Shown: positions 27,103 to 36,749 of the stretch, in pieces
Layout of the letters: every line of letters begins with the position of its first letter
Numbering within the stretch: position 1 is the stretch's first letter
DNA from: Ulvibacterium sp.
Lineage (GTDB): Bacteria > Bacteroidota > Bacteroidia > Flavobacteriales > Flavobacteriaceae
Direction of reading: 5' to 3'
Assembly (NCBI RefSeq): GCF_028285715.1
Contig: NZ_JANQOO010000016.1
Span: 1-64,000 of the forward strand
Length of the DNA stretch: 64,000 nt
Notes under the pieces: generated by a model
The model's input: the letters and a program-made list of their open reading frames with translations, nothing else
Told to the model about the DNA's origin: nothing
The model's database searches: none
Translations under genes and position numbers: made by a program

Positions 27103-29631
27103 ATGCGGACGTATTATTTAGCCATTTTAATTTTACTTGGATGCCTTTTTTGTACAGCCCAAAGGGTAGATAAGACCAAGGTGCCAGATTGGGTGAATCC
27201 AATTCCTTTTATTCATGAAGAGGCTAGTAAAAATCAAGGAGGTTATCAATATCTATTACTTGATTTCCAAGACAATTTACCAAGGCAAAATGTTTACAGG
27301 CACTACGCAATAAAGGTGCTGAATACCAAGGGAATTCAAGAAATGTCCGATATTGATGTGACCTATGACCCCTCTTATCAGAAACTCGAATTTCACCAGA
27401 TAAGATTGGTTAGAAATGGAACTATAATAGACAGATTGGGAGAAAGTACGATAAATGTTTTCCAGAGGGAAACTCAAATGGAACGGTCCCTTTATGATGG
27501 TTCTTTTACGGCAGTCATTAATTTATGGGATGTTCGGGAAGGTGACATTATAGAATATGCGTTTTCGATTAAAGGATTTAATCCAATAAACAAAGGAAAC
27601 TATTCCACCACTTTGTATCAAGAATACACTTCCCCGGTAAATCGAATTTATAACAGAATCATAACCAACAAGACCAATAAGATATGGTATAAACTATTGG
27701 AAGGGGCAAGTGAACCTACGGTCACAAAAACACATAAAAGAACAGAATATATTTGGGATTTGGACGGTTCTCAGAACAAATTATATGACAGTAATGTTCC
27801 GCCCTGGTTTGATATACAAAAAAGAGTGTCCATTTCAACTATGGAGGATTGGGGTAAGGTTGTAGATTGGGCCAAAGGGTTATATACTTATCCCACGGAT
27901 AACCTATCTGTTGCTAAAGAACTGATGATAGAGGATGAACCATTGGATGAACGTATAGTGCAACTAATCCGATTTGTACAGGACGAAATAAGATATTTAG
28001 GTTTTGAATCCGGTATTGGGGCCTATAAGCCCAATATACCATCAAAAGTGTATCGCCAACGCTATGGAGACTGTAAGGACAAGTCACTCCTATTGGTATC
28101 CCTTTTGCGAAAAGAAGGCGTTTCTTCCTTTCCTTTATTAGTAAATACGCAATTGCGAGATGGTATAAGAAATTTGTTGCCAAGCCATAACATCTTTGAT
28201 CATTGTATCGTTTATTTCAATTTTGAGGGCAAGGATTTTTATGTGGATCCTACAATTTCCGATCAGGGAGGAAATTTGGAAAATCTATCTTTCCCTAATT
28301 ACGGAACTGGACTTCTTGTAAAGTCAAATGAGGATGGTCTAATAACTATTTCAAAAGGTAAAAAAAGCGGAATAACTATTAACGAACGTATCAGGATAGA
28401 TTCAATACAGGGAAGTGCCACTTTGAGCATAGAAACCGAATATACAGGAGGTAAAGCAGACTATATACGGAGTTACTTCAATAACACTCCAATGGAAACT
28501 ATTGAGAAAGAATATATTAACTACTACAGCAACCTTTATCCTCAAATTGCTTTCTCTAGCGGAATCAAATTAAATGATGGTCTAAGAAATTCATATAATA
28601 GCGTTTATGTAGAAGAATACTATGAAATAAATGAGTTTTGGTCAAAATCTGAAGAGGGAATCCTTTATTGTGAGACCTATCCTTTAGTACTGGAATCCCT
28701 AATTAATTATCCTGTTTCTGCCAAAAGGAATATGCCATATCATCTCGGTGAGCCCCATTCCTTTTCCCAAAAGACCACGATAGAGCTTCCTGAGAATTGG
28801 CCTGTAAATGCTACCGAAAAAACCATTGAAGGAACTGGTTTTAAGTATACCAATAGCATAAAAGGATTTGGGTCTAGCCTAAGTGTAGCGCATACTTATG
28901 ACCTTGATACAGATACGCTGCCAGCTGATCAAGTTGCCTTATTTCAAGAGAAGAATGATGAGATAAAGAACAGTTTATCCTACTACCTTACATATGACTC
29001 CCAAAATGCTGGGTTTAAGTTAAGTTGGGTTTCTATTTTGCTCTTAGTCCTTGCCGTAATATCTGGATTCTATTTTTCACTAAAAATCTTTCGGGAATAT
29101 AACCCAAAACCTCAAGGCAATGGGCCCGAAAAGCCCATTGGAGGATGGTTGATACTACCGGCCATTGGCTTGTTGCTCTCCCCTATTCTAATCTTGGTAC
29201 AAGTCGTTTCAGAAGATCAATTCAATGAGCATATTTGGTCCGCATTTTACAATCTGCAAGAAGGGCAATCTTTGAATCTTGTCTTTCTTTATGGTGCTGA
29301 GCAATTCTACAATTATCTATTGATAACCTTTAGTGTTCTGCTTATCATCCTCTTCTTCAAAAAAAGGACAAGTCTTCCAATACTTATTACCATATACTAT
29401 ACATTGGCGTTTTTGGTCCCCCTCATAGACTTGATACTCGTAGAACAATTGGTGCCGGGACAGTTAGGTGAGGCAGAGACAATGGCATCTTATAAAGAAA
29501 TTGCCCGAAGTTTTATCACAGCGGCTATCTGGATACCTTATTTTAATATTTCGCAGCGGGTAAAAGATACGTTTTGTAGGACTTACGAAAACTCCAAAGT
29601 ATCGGTAGTAATCCAAAATTCGGAGGCTTAG
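27103..29631 (+). CDS. DUF3857 - transglutaminase-like - DUF2569 membrane protein
   Basis: This 842-residue protein starts with a signal peptide (MRTYYLAILILLGCLFCTAQ), chosen over upstream in-frame codons. A DUF3857 domain spans about residues 50-220. The transglutaminase-like core follows with RYGDCKDK (Cys near 323), an FDHCIVYF His and a YVDPT Asp, so the catalytic triad appears intact. A further beta-rich domain follows, then a transmembrane helix near 645. The C-terminal part has GGWLILPAIGLLLSPI and three more helices, like DUF2569. The first domains would be periplasmic and anchored by the last. No function is established. Confidence 0.85.
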   Translation: MRTYYLAILILLGCLFCTAQRVDKTKVPDWVNPIPFIHEEASKNQGGYQYLLLDFQDNLPRQNVYRHYAIKVLNTKGIQEMSDIDVTYDPSYQKLEFHQIRLVRNGTIIDRLGESTINVFQRETQMERSLYDGSFTAVINLWDVREGDIIEYAFSIKGFNPINKGNYSTTLYQEYTSPVNRIYNRIITNKTNKIWYKLLEGASEPTVTKTHKRTEYIWDLDGSQNKLYDSNVPPWFDIQKRVSISTMEDWGKVVDWAKGLYTYPTDNLSVAKELMIEDEPLDERIVQLIRFVQDEIRYLGFESGIGAYKPNIPSKVYRQRYGDCKDKSLLLVSLLRKEGVSSFPLLVNTQLRDGIRNLLPSHNIFDHCIVYFNFEGKDFYVDPTISDQGGNLENLSFPNYGTGLLVKSNEDGLITISKGKKSGITINERIRIDSIQGSATLSIETEYTGGKADYIRSYFNNTPMETIEKEYINYYSNLYPQIAFSSGIKLNDGLRNSYNSVYVEEYYEINEFWSKSEEGILYCETYPLVLESLINYPVSAKRNMPYHLGEPHSFSQKTTIELPENWPVNATEKTIEGTGFKYTNSIKGFGSSLSVAHTYDLDTDTLPADQVALFQEKNDEIKNSLSYYLTYDSQNAGFKLSWVSILLLVLAVISGFYFSLKIFREYNPKPQGNGPEKPIGGWLILPAIGLLLSPILILVQVVSEDQFNEHIWSAFYNLQEGQSLNLVFLYGAEQFYNYLLITFSVLLIILFFKKRTSLPILITIYYTLAFLVPLIDLILVEQLVPGQLGEAETMASYKEIARSFITAAIWIPYFNISQRVKDTFCRTYENSKVSVVIQNSEA

Positions 29632-29646
29632 AAAGAGCTCATATCA

Positions 29647-30000
29647 TTATTCCTTTTTCCATAAATCCCCATTATCGCTGCGTATCAGGGTGCGTGAATC
29701 AACAATCCTAAAATGAAAGGGAAGTGCAAAGCTAGAGGTTGGCTCCTGTTCCAAAAAAATTTCACCATCTTCCACCCTGTAATCAAATCGATATGCCGTA
29801 TCCCCGCCGTCAAAACGTATATTGGCCCTGGAGGCATCGAGAAAATGAACGAATTCCGTACAAGTTTGTTCCTCGGTACAATCGGGAATTTCATGGACAA
29901 ATCGGCCTTGTAAGCGATTCGCACAACAATCATCCTCACCGCACGAAACGAAAAACATTAAGATTAAAAAAAGGGATAATACATCCTTAACCGATTTCAT
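29647..30000 (-). CDS. small lipoprotein, unknown family
   Basis: These 117 residues begin with a lipoprotein signal (ILMFFVSC), and GEDD after the Cys suggests surface export. The mature part is rich in beta strands and has Cys-containing segments (DDCCANRLQG, IPDCTEEQTC). A final ILxRSDNGDLWKKE resembles small lipocalin-like or META-like lipoproteins, but I cannot assign a family. It lies between the convergent DUF3857 gene and tyrS. Confidence 0.65.
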   Translation of the reverse strand: MKSVKDVLSLFLILMFFVSCGEDDCCANRLQGRFVHEIPDCTEEQTCTEFVHFLDASRANIRFDGGDTAYRFDYRVEDGEIFLEQEPTSSFALPFHFRIVDSRTLIRSDNGDLWKKE

Positions 30001-30068
30001 TTCAAGTCGTATTATCTATACCTACAAGATACGAAAATCGATAAAAGCTGTTTCTTCTAATATGGATT

Positions 30069-31364
30069 CTAGTCTACCAGCAGAACAAAATAATTCCTTC
30101 TGCCCTTTTGCAAAAGCACAAACCGTTCATTGATGAGGTCAGAAGTGGTTATGACGTAATTTTCCTTGACCTTCTCCTTGTTTACGGAAATGGAATTCTG
30201 TTTTAGTTCCCTTCTCGCTTCGCTATTGGACCCCAAAAAACCGGTTTTGGCGGAAAGTGCTCCGATCATATCCAAACCGCTTTCCAATTCCACCCTGGGA
30301 ATAGGGCCTTGGGGTACCCCTTCAAAAACATCTAAAAAGGTCTTTTCGTCCAAGAGCTTTAAATCTTCCGGAGTAGATTTTCCAAAGAGAATCTGACTGG
30401 CCTTTACGGCATTATGCAAATCCTCTTGGGAGTGTACCATTACGGTTATTTCCTCGGCCAAACGTCGCTGTAGTATCCTTAAATGGGGCGCTTCACGATG
30501 TTCGTTGATTAAATGTTCAATACCCTCTTTTGAAAGAAAGGTGAAGATTTTTATATATTTTTCCGCATCCTCATCGGAAGTGTTCAACCAGTATTGATAA
30601 AATTTGTAGGGCGAGGTCCTATGGGCATCCAACCATATATTGCCTCCTTCGGTCTTCCCAAACTTAGTGCCATCGGCTTTGGTAATCAAAGGGCAGGTCA
30701 GGGCATATCCTTTTCCACCGGCCATCCTTCGTATAAGCTCGGTTCCTGTAGTGATATTGCCCCACTGGTCGCTACCGCCCATTTGAAGTGTGCAATTATG
30801 ATTTTGATAGAGGTACAAAAAATCGTAGCCCTGTACCAGCTGATAAGTGAACTCAGTGAAGGACATCCCTTCGGTGGATTCCGCAGAGAGTCTTTTTTTC
30901 ACGGAGTCCTTAGCCATCATGTAGTTTACCGTAATGTGCTTACCTATATCACGGATGAAGTCCAAAAATGAAAAATCCTTCATCCAATCGTAATTGTTGA
31001 CAAGCACCGCTGCATTATCGGATTCACTATCAAAATCAAGAAATCGTGATAATTGTGCTTTTAGGGCCTCCTCATTAAGACGCAATGTCGCCTCATCCAG
31101 CAAGTTGCGTTCGGAGGATTTTCCTGAAGGATCACCTATCATTCCTGTGGCACCACCTACCAGGGCGTACGGTTTGTGTCCGGCCAATTGAAAATGCCGA
31201 AGCATCATCACACCTACCAGATGGCCTATGTGTAGCGAATCGGCAGTCGGGTCTATACCTACATAGGCAGATTGCATTCCGCCCATTAGATGTTCTTCCG
31301 TACCAGGCATGGCATCGTGCAGCATTCCCCGCCATTTTAATTCTGATACAAAGTTGGAAGCCAT
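30069..31364 (-). CDS. tyrS: tyrosyl-tRNA synthetase
   Basis: TyrS charges tRNA-Tyr. The 431-residue class I synthetase has HIGH at residues 45-48 (SLHIGHLVG), the tyrosine-pocket segments [13 protein letters not shown] and [12 protein letters not shown], and the KMSKS-equivalent KFGKTEGG near 230. A C-terminal S4-like RNA-binding domain ends [18 protein letters not shown]. Length and motif order are normal for bacterial TyrRS. A -7 element lies 25-33 bases upstream. Confidence 0.96.
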   Translation of the reverse strand: MASNFVSELKWRGMLHDAMPGTEEHLMGGMQSAYVGIDPTADSLHIGHLVGVMMLRHFQLAGHKPYALVGGATGMIGDPSGKSSERNLLDEATLRLNEEALKAQLSRFLDFDSESDNAAVLVNNYDWMKDFSFLDFIRDIGKHITVNYMMAKDSVKKRLSAESTEGMSFTEFTYQLVQGYDFLYLYQNHNCTLQMGGSDQWGNITTGTELIRRMAGGKGYALTCPLITKADGTKFGKTEGGNIWLDAHRTSPYKFYQYWLNTSDEDAEKYIKIFTFLSKEGIEHLINEHREAPHLRILQRRLAEEITVMVHSQEDLHNAVKASQILFGKSTPEDLKLLDEKTFLDVFEGVPQGPIPRVELESGLDMIGALSAKTGFLGSNSEARRELKQNSISVNKEKVKENYVITTSDLINERFVLLQKGRRNYFVLLVD

Positions 31365-31389
31365 GATAACTCTCTTTTACATTTTGCTG

Positions 31390-31397
31390 CAAATATA
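31390..31397 (-). promoter_or_regulatory. TAnnTTTG -7 element for tyrS
   Basis: On the minus strand the bases read TATATTTG, matching the -7 consensus, 25 bases before the tyrS start codon. Confidence 0.55.
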
Positions 31398-31455
31398 AAA
31401 GGAAATCCAATGGTTTCTGTTTTTCAGAAAGCCAAATTAATCCGTCCCAAATATG

Positions 31456-31463
31456 TAACTTTG
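31456..31463 (+). promoter_or_regulatory. TAnnTTTG -7 element abutting the epimerase start
   Basis: TAACTTTG lies only 4 bases before the ATG at 31468. If it is a real -7 element, transcription would begin at or next to the start codon, giving a leaderless mRNA. Confidence 0.4.
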
Positions 31464-31467
31464 GGTT

Positions 31468-32475
31468 ATGGTTTTGGTTACCGGAGGTACTGGAATGGTC
31501 GGGGCACATTTGCTACTTCACTTGTTGCAGGGGAATATCCCGATCAAAGCAATACATAGGCCAAAAAGCAATCTTCAAAGGGTTAAAAAAGTCTTCAACT
31601 ATTATACCGAGAACGGTGATGACCTCTTTCAGCAAATTAATTGGATAGAGGCCGACCTCAATGACATTCCGGCATTGGAAATCGCTTTTAAAGACGTGGA
31701 ATATGTATACCATGCCGCTGCACTGATATCTTTTGACCCGGGCGACTACAAAAAACTATTTGAAACCAATGCAAAAGGCACTGCCAATATCGTTAATCTC
31801 TGCATTGAAAAAGGGATAAAGAAGCTGTGCTATATAAGCACAATAGGAACCATAGGAAAAAGTGCCGAAGATACCATGGCCACAGAGGAAAACGAATGGT
31901 CCGATCAGGAGGTCAATGTCTATGCACTTACCAAATATTCGGCAGAAATGGAAGTTTGGAGAGGTTCCCAAGAAGGTCTGCCCATTGTGATCCTAAATCC
32001 AGGAGTAATCATAGGTCCTGGTTTTTGGGACAGGGGTACCGGCGACCTATTTACTACAGCAAATAAAGGATATACATATTACCCTCCTGGCGGTACCGGT
32101 TTTATTACTATTCATGACGTGGTCCATATTATGATGTCCCTGATGGAATCCAAAATATACAATGAGCGATTTATTACAGTGGCCAAAAATTTGACTTTCA
32201 AGGAAATCTTGCAGCAAATGGCCCAGGCTTTGGGAAAGCAAAAACCAAATAAAGAACTGAAAGTATGGCAATTGGAAATTGGAAGATGGTTTGACTGGCT
32301 TAGAAATCTTTTTACCGGTCAGGGCAGGCGAATTACAAAAAATGCTATCCGATCCTTAAAACATCGTGAATTCTATAGCAGTAAAAAACTAAAAGATAGC
32401 TTAGGTTTCGATTTTGAGCCTCTGGATGGGGCCATTGAATTTTGCTGTGCCAAGTTTAAGGAAGAGAATCCTTGA
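31468..32475 (+). CDS. NAD(P)-dependent epimerase/dehydratase family protein (extended SDR)
   Basis: This 335-residue protein has the Rossmann motif VTGGTGMVGAHL at the extreme N-terminus and the catalytic YALTKYSAE (YxxxK) near residue 152. The substrate-side GPGFWDRGTGD segment follows. It belongs to the extended short-chain dehydrogenases acting on nucleotide sugars or related alcohols; the substrate is unknown. The start is fixed because the Rossmann strand begins at residue 2. Its last 20 bases overlap the convergent DUF4296 gene. Confidence 0.9.
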   Translation: MVLVTGGTGMVGAHLLLHLLQGNIPIKAIHRPKSNLQRVKKVFNYYTENGDDLFQQINWIEADLNDIPALEIAFKDVEYVYHAAALISFDPGDYKKLFETNAKGTANIVNLCIEKGIKKLCYISTIGTIGKSAEDTMATEENEWSDQEVNVYALTKYSAEMEVWRGSQEGLPIVILNPGVIIGPGFWDRGTGDLFTTANKGYTYYPPGGTGFITIHDVVHIMMSLMESKIYNERFITVAKNLTFKEILQQMAQALGKQKPNKELKVWQLEIGRWFDWLRNLFTGQGRRITKNAIRSLKHREFYSSKKLKDSLGFDFEPLDGAIEFCCAKFKEENP

Positions 32476-32884
32476 CCTTTTTTGATTTTTTTTTCTTTGA
32501 GCCCCTCTTCTTTTCCATTTCAACGGCCTTTAAACTATCACTGATCTTATTGGCCTCCTGAAGAGCTTTCTTTTCTTTTTCCAGATTTGCTTCCACTTCT
32601 TCATAAATGGCTTCGTATTCCGAAGGAAGGGATGCATAATACGTGTCGCTTTGCACAAATCGGGCGCTATCAATGTTGTACTTCTTGAAAATATAGTCCG
32701 TCGGTTCGATATTATGTTCCTTCAATATGGAAATATTGGTGTTCTTTGCGGCATTTATCACCGCCAAATCCTTTAGGATGGCCACCATTTGATCTTTTGG
32801 AATCAAATCCTTTGGTTTTTCCATCAACTGTTCGCCGCATGCGACAAGTAAACCAATCAACCCAAAAAAAAGTATTCGTCCCAT
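32456..32884 (-). CDS. DUF4296 domain lipoprotein
   Basis: This protein of about 142 residues has a lipobox (LIGLLVAC) and then the DUF4296 pattern KPKDLIPKDQMVAILKDLAVINAA. It continues with YIFKKYNIDSARFVQSDTYYASLP and a long charged coiled coil ending in a Lys-rich tail (GSKKKKSKKVKDS). I chose the ATG at 32884, just after the dihydroorotase stop, because it gives a compact signal. An ATG four codons upstream is possible. The gene follows dihydroorotase in the same unit; function unknown. Confidence 0.85.
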   Translation of the reverse strand: MGRILFFGLIGLLVACGEQLMEKPKDLIPKDQMVAILKDLAVINAAKNTNISILKEHNIEPTDYIFKKYNIDSARFVQSDTYYASLPSEYEAIYEEVEANLEKEKKALQEANKISDSLKAVEMEKKRGSKKKKSKKVKDSLP

Positions 32885-32885
32885 G

Positions 32886-34220
32886 CTATCGCTCAAAAGT
32901 TAATCGCCTGCCATTTCTTTTGGTCGAAAACTTCCCATTTTCATACGCTAAATGACCATTCACAAAGGTATGGGATATTTTGGAAGAAAAAATGGATCCT
33001 TCAAAAGGAGACCATCCACATTTATACAAAATGTTATCCTTTGATACGGTCCAAGGCCTATCAAGATCTACTAAGACCAAATCGGCAAAATACCCCTCCT
33101 TAATGAATCCACGTTTTTCTATTTGAAATAAAATAGCAGGATTATGACACATTTTGTCCACTATCTTTTCCAAGGAAATGGCACCTTCTTTATATTTTTC
33201 CAAAACGGCGGGCAGTGCATGTTGTACCAAAGGTCCTCCCGAGGGAGCTTTGGTATATACATTATCCTTCTCCTCCAGGGTATGGGGAGCATGGTCCGTA
33301 GCGATCACGTCAATGCGATCATCCAAAAGTGCCTCCCAAAGCTGTTCTCTATCCAGGGCTGTCTTTACGGCAGGATTCCATTTTATTAAGGTGCCTTTGT
33401 CCTTATAATCCGTGTCCGAAAACCAAAGATGATGTATACAGACCTCAGCCGTTATCTTTTTCTCTTTTAAAGGAATATCGTTTCGAAACAATTGGGTCTC
33501 CTTGCCCGTAGATAAGTGGAACACATGTAATCTGGCTCCGGTTTTTTTTGCCAAGGCAATAGCCTTGGATGAAGAAAGGTAGCATGCCTCTTCACTACGT
33601 ATTATTGGATGGTATTGTATGGGGATGTCTTCTCCATACCTTTCCCTGTGCCATGCCAAATTCCTCTTTATGGTTCCTTCATCCTCGCAATGCGCCGAAA
33701 TTACCATTTCCGTGTTCCTAAAAATCTTTTCAAGTACGGCCTCGTTATCCACCAACATGTTTCCCGTAGATGAGCCTAGAAACAACTTTATCCCGGAACA
33801 GGCATTTTTATCCAGTCGTTTTATTTCCTCCAGGTTGTCATTTGTCCCTCCAAAAGGGAAGGAATAATTGGCGTAGGAAGTTTTGGCGGCCACGGCAAAT
33901 TTCTCCTCCAACCTTTCTATGGTAACGGTTTGTGGATTTGTATTGGGCTGTTCCATAAAAGTGGTAATCCCCCCCGCTATAGCCGCTCTACTTTCAGAGG
34001 CGATGTTCCCCTTGTGGGTAAGCCCAGGTTCCCTAAAATGAACTTGGTCGTCAATAATTCCCGGCAAAAGATAGCGGCCCTGGGCATCTATAATCTCTGC
34101 ATTCACATTGGTGATATCCCTATCTATTCTAAGAATGCCATCATCTTCAATCAACACATCGCTTTCGAATATTTTGTTCTCATTGACGACCTTGGCATTC
34201 TTTATTAACTGCCTACTCAT
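32886..34220 (-). CDS. pyrC: dihydroorotase
   Basis: Dihydroorotase closes carbamoyl-aspartate to dihydroorotate in pyrimidine synthesis. The 444-residue amidohydrolase has IIDDQVHFREPG, a GGITTFMEQPNT segment, GIKLFLGSS with the candidate carbamylated Lys, ISAHCEDE and ATDHAPHTLEEKD. The usual HxH metal pair reads Gln59-Val-His61, so the first His is replaced. I recall this variant in other Bacteroidota. Downstream metal ligands are present, so it is probably active. The neighbouring DUF4296 and GT2 genes are 1 base away on each side. Confidence 0.9.
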   Translation of the reverse strand: MSRQLIKNAKVVNENKIFESDVLIEDDGILRIDRDITNVNAEIIDAQGRYLLPGIIDDQVHFREPGLTHKGNIASESRAAIAGGITTFMEQPNTNPQTVTIERLEEKFAVAAKTSYANYSFPFGGTNDNLEEIKRLDKNACSGIKLFLGSSTGNMLVDNEAVLEKIFRNTEMVISAHCEDEGTIKRNLAWHRERYGEDIPIQYHPIIRSEEACYLSSSKAIALAKKTGARLHVFHLSTGKETQLFRNDIPLKEKKITAEVCIHHLWFSDTDYKDKGTLIKWNPAVKTALDREQLWEALLDDRIDVIATDHAPHTLEEKDNVYTKAPSGGPLVQHALPAVLEKYKEGAISLEKIVDKMCHNPAILFQIEKRGFIKEGYFADLVLVDLDRPWTVSKDNILYKCGWSPFEGSIFSSKISHTFVNGHLAYENGKFSTKRNGRRLTFER

Positions 34221-34221
34221 G

Positions 34222-34950
34222 TTAAAACCTGTTTTTTTGGAAAAGACTGCGCATTTTCATCATAAATACTCCGAAAATAGCCTCTCCAATAATGGAAGAA
34301 CTCATCTTTGATTTTCCTTTTTCACGATCTCTAAATATAATGGAAACTTCCTCTATTTTATAGCCTTTAAGATAGGCTCGAAATTTCATTTCTATCTGAA
34401 AGGCATAACCAATAAATCGTACCGAATCCAATTTTAGATTTTCCAATACATGCCGTTTGTAGCATACAAAACCTGCTGTGGGGTCATGTACGCGCATACC
34501 GGTCACCATCTTTACATAAAAAGAAGCTCCATAAGACAACAAAACCCTATATAATGGCCAGTTTACCACGTTGACTCCTTTTTTATAACGGGAGCCAACG
34601 GCCACATCGGCACCATTTTTACAAGCGCGGAGTAGCCGTTTTAGATCGGTAGGGTTATGTGAGAAATCGGCATCCATTTCAAAAATGTAATCATACTTTC
34701 TTGTAATGGCCCACTTGAATCCATGGATATACGCAGTTCCTAAGCCCGATTTTTCTTTTCTGACCTCCAAGAACAAACTTTCAGGAAACTCCTCTTGCAT
34801 TTTTTCTACAACGGATGAGGTTCCATCCGGGGAGTTATCGTCAACAATAAGTACATGAAAATCGGTGTCCAATCCAAAGACAGCCCGGATTATAGCCTCA
34901 ACGTTTTCCAATTCGTTGTACGTTGGAATAATGACTAGGCTGTTCGACAT
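34222..34950 (-). CDS. polyprenol-phosphate mannose synthase-like glycosyltransferase (GT2)
   Basis: This 242-residue GT2 enzyme has LVIIPTYNELENV, VDDNSPDGTSS, the metal-binding FEMDADFSHNP (DxD) and GSRYKKGVNVVNWP. It has no C-terminal membrane domain, like the soluble class of Dpm1. It would transfer a sugar from NDP-sugar to polyprenyl phosphate at the inner membrane face. A GT39 protein, which uses such lipid-linked sugars, is encoded divergently next door, supporting a joint role in envelope glycosylation. Confidence 0.88.
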   Translation of the reverse strand: MSNSLVIIPTYNELENVEAIIRAVFGLDTDFHVLIVDDNSPDGTSSVVEKMQEEFPESLFLEVRKEKSGLGTAYIHGFKWAITRKYDYIFEMDADFSHNPTDLKRLLRACKNGADVAVGSRYKKGVNVVNWPLYRVLLSYGASFYVKMVTGMRVHDPTAGFVCYKRHVLENLKLDSVRFIGYAFQIEMKFRAYLKGYKIEEVSIIFRDREKGKSKMSSSIIGEAIFGVFMMKMRSLFQKNRF

Positions 34951-34969
34951 GGGTATATTTGGATTTGCA

Positions 34970-34977
34970 CAAAAATA
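34970..34977 (-). promoter_or_regulatory. TAnnTTTG -7 element for GT2/pyrC unit
   Basis: The minus strand reads TATTTTTG, 19 bases before the GT2 start codon. It would drive the GT2-pyrC-DUF4296 unit. Confidence 0.5.
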
Positions 34978-35054
34978 GTGTTTTCAACAGAGTGGAAAAA
35001 TGAAGTAACTCTAATTGTACTTTGAGCAAAGGACAGGAAGATGCCCAGAATTTG

Positions 35055-35062
35055 TAATTTTG
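35055..35062 (+). promoter_or_regulatory. TAnnTTTG -7 element for GT39
   Basis: TAATTTTG matches the consensus and is 19 bases before the GT39 ATG, mirroring the divergent GT2 promoter. Confidence 0.5.
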
Positions 35063-35081
35063 ACCTAAATGAAGTGAATAC

Positions 35082-36749
35082 ATGCCAGTAAGACTGCCTA
35101 AACTCTTTCTATTACTTTTAGGAATTATTTTAGTCCTTAACCTATTACAAGCCCATTTTACGGAACTTATTTTTGATGAAGCCTATTACTGGCACTATGC
35201 CCAAAATATGGCCTGGGGATATTTTGATCACCCTCCAATGGTGGCATTACTTGTGAAGATTGGCAGCTTCTTTTTTAAGGGAGAACTTGGAATTAGGTTT
35301 ATGAGCTGTCTACTATCCGTTGCTACCATTACTGTACTGTGGTTAATGATAGACGATGACGGGAAACGGAAATACATTACCCATTTCTTCGTATTGGTAT
35401 TTTCCATGACCCTAATGAATGCATATGGGTTCTTTACCTTACCCGATACGCCCTTATTGTTCTTTACGGCTTTGTTTTTATTGATTTATAAACGATTTAT
35501 TCAAGAGCCTTCCTATTTATGGGGCATTATTTTAGGAGTGACCATGGCCGCTTTGATGTACAGTAAATATCATGCTGTTTTGGTTATCCTCTTTGTGCTG
35601 TTGTCCAATCTAAGGCTGTTGACCAACAAGTTTGCATGGTTTGCCGTAGGGGTGGCCTTGCTCTGTTATATCCCACATTTTTTGTGGTTATATGAAAATG
35701 ATTTTGTTTCCATTCGATATCATTTGTTTGATCGGCCGAATGGGGCTTACGATTTTGAGAAATATACTTTGGGGTTTTTAATTAATTTGGTCGCTATCTT
35801 CGGGTTGACTTTCCCATGGATTTATAAGGCGGTTTTTAAGACAAAATCATCCAGTCTTTTTACAAAGGCACTACTTTATCTCACTTATGGGGTACTGCTT
35901 TTCTTTTTCCTCTCCAGTTTTAATAGGAGGGTTCAAACACAATGGATCATTGTGGTTTCCATTCCTATGGCCGTCCTTGTCTTCCAGCGGATGTTAACGG
36001 ATACTACCCTACGAAAATGGATCTATAGAACCGGGATAGCCACTATTGTGATTATACTATTCCTACGTATCGGCCTCATATACAAACCTTTTTTTCCAGT
36101 ATATTACGAGACCCATGGCAACAGGCAATGGGTAAGCGAGCTACAAGCAGAAATAGGTGACATTCCAGTAATCTTTGAAAACTCGTATCGCAACGCACCT
36201 ATGTATGCCTTTTATTCGGGGAATCCGACATTTTCACTTAATACGTACATGTATCGAAGAAATCAATACTCCATAGATGATTCAGAAGAAAAATTACAAG
36301 GTAAAAAAGTTCTTTACGTTTCTAAATATATAAAGAAGGGCGATCTTTCCTTTACCAAGGTAGATGGAGCCCACTATAAAGCCAGGTATATCCGGAATTT
36401 TGAATCTTTCCGAAAATTGGAAGTTTTGGTTGAGAAAAAAGAATGGGCACTGGGCCATGAGGAAGAGCATCTTTTTAAAGTTTACAATCCATATGATATC
36501 GATATTGACCTTAAAAAGCTAAAGTTTAGCATAGCCTATTTAAACGATTACAAACAGGTGAAGGATGTTGAGCCTTTGAAAGTCCATCCGGTATCAGAAA
36601 ATATTTTATCGCTTAAACCCAATGATACCTTGAATTTTTCGTTTATGTTTCCAAAACCCAAAATCAAAGATCCTGGTTATTTCAGAATCGGTATTTCAGA
36701 AAACAAACTACCCCTTGGACTCAATGGAAAAAATATTAAACTAGAATAG
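35082..36749 (+). CDS. GT39-family membrane glycosyltransferase (ArnT/PMT-like)
   Basis: This 555-residue protein has about ten transmembrane helices in its first 340 residues. The family's catalytic FDEAYYWHYA (Asp32-Glu33) sits in the first periplasmic loop, with YFDHPPMVAL after it. The soluble C-terminal part (about 340-555) is periplasmic. Such enzymes transfer a sugar from a polyprenyl-phosphate donor to lipid or protein acceptors in the periplasm. The divergent GT2 gene may make that donor. Its stop overlaps the next GTG start by one base. Confidence 0.88.
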   Translation: MPVRLPKLFLLLLGIILVLNLLQAHFTELIFDEAYYWHYAQNMAWGYFDHPPMVALLVKIGSFFFKGELGIRFMSCLLSVATITVLWLMIDDDGKRKYITHFFVLVFSMTLMNAYGFFTLPDTPLLFFTALFLLIYKRFIQEPSYLWGIILGVTMAALMYSKYHAVLVILFVLLSNLRLLTNKFAWFAVGVALLCYIPHFLWLYENDFVSIRYHLFDRPNGAYDFEKYTLGFLINLVAIFGLTFPWIYKAVFKTKSSSLFTKALLYLTYGVLLFFFLSSFNRRVQTQWIIVVSIPMAVLVFQRMLTDTTLRKWIYRTGIATIVIILFLRIGLIYKPFFPVYYETHGNRQWVSELQAEIGDIPVIFENSYRNAPMYAFYSGNPTFSLNTYMYRRNQYSIDDSEEKLQGKKVLYVSKYIKKGDLSFTKVDGAHYKARYIRNFESFRKLEVLVEKKEWALGHEEEHLFKVYNPYDIDIDLKKLKFSIAYLNDYKQVKDVEPLKVHPVSENILSLKPNDTLNFSFMFPKPKIKDPGYFRIGISENKLPLGLNGKNIKLE

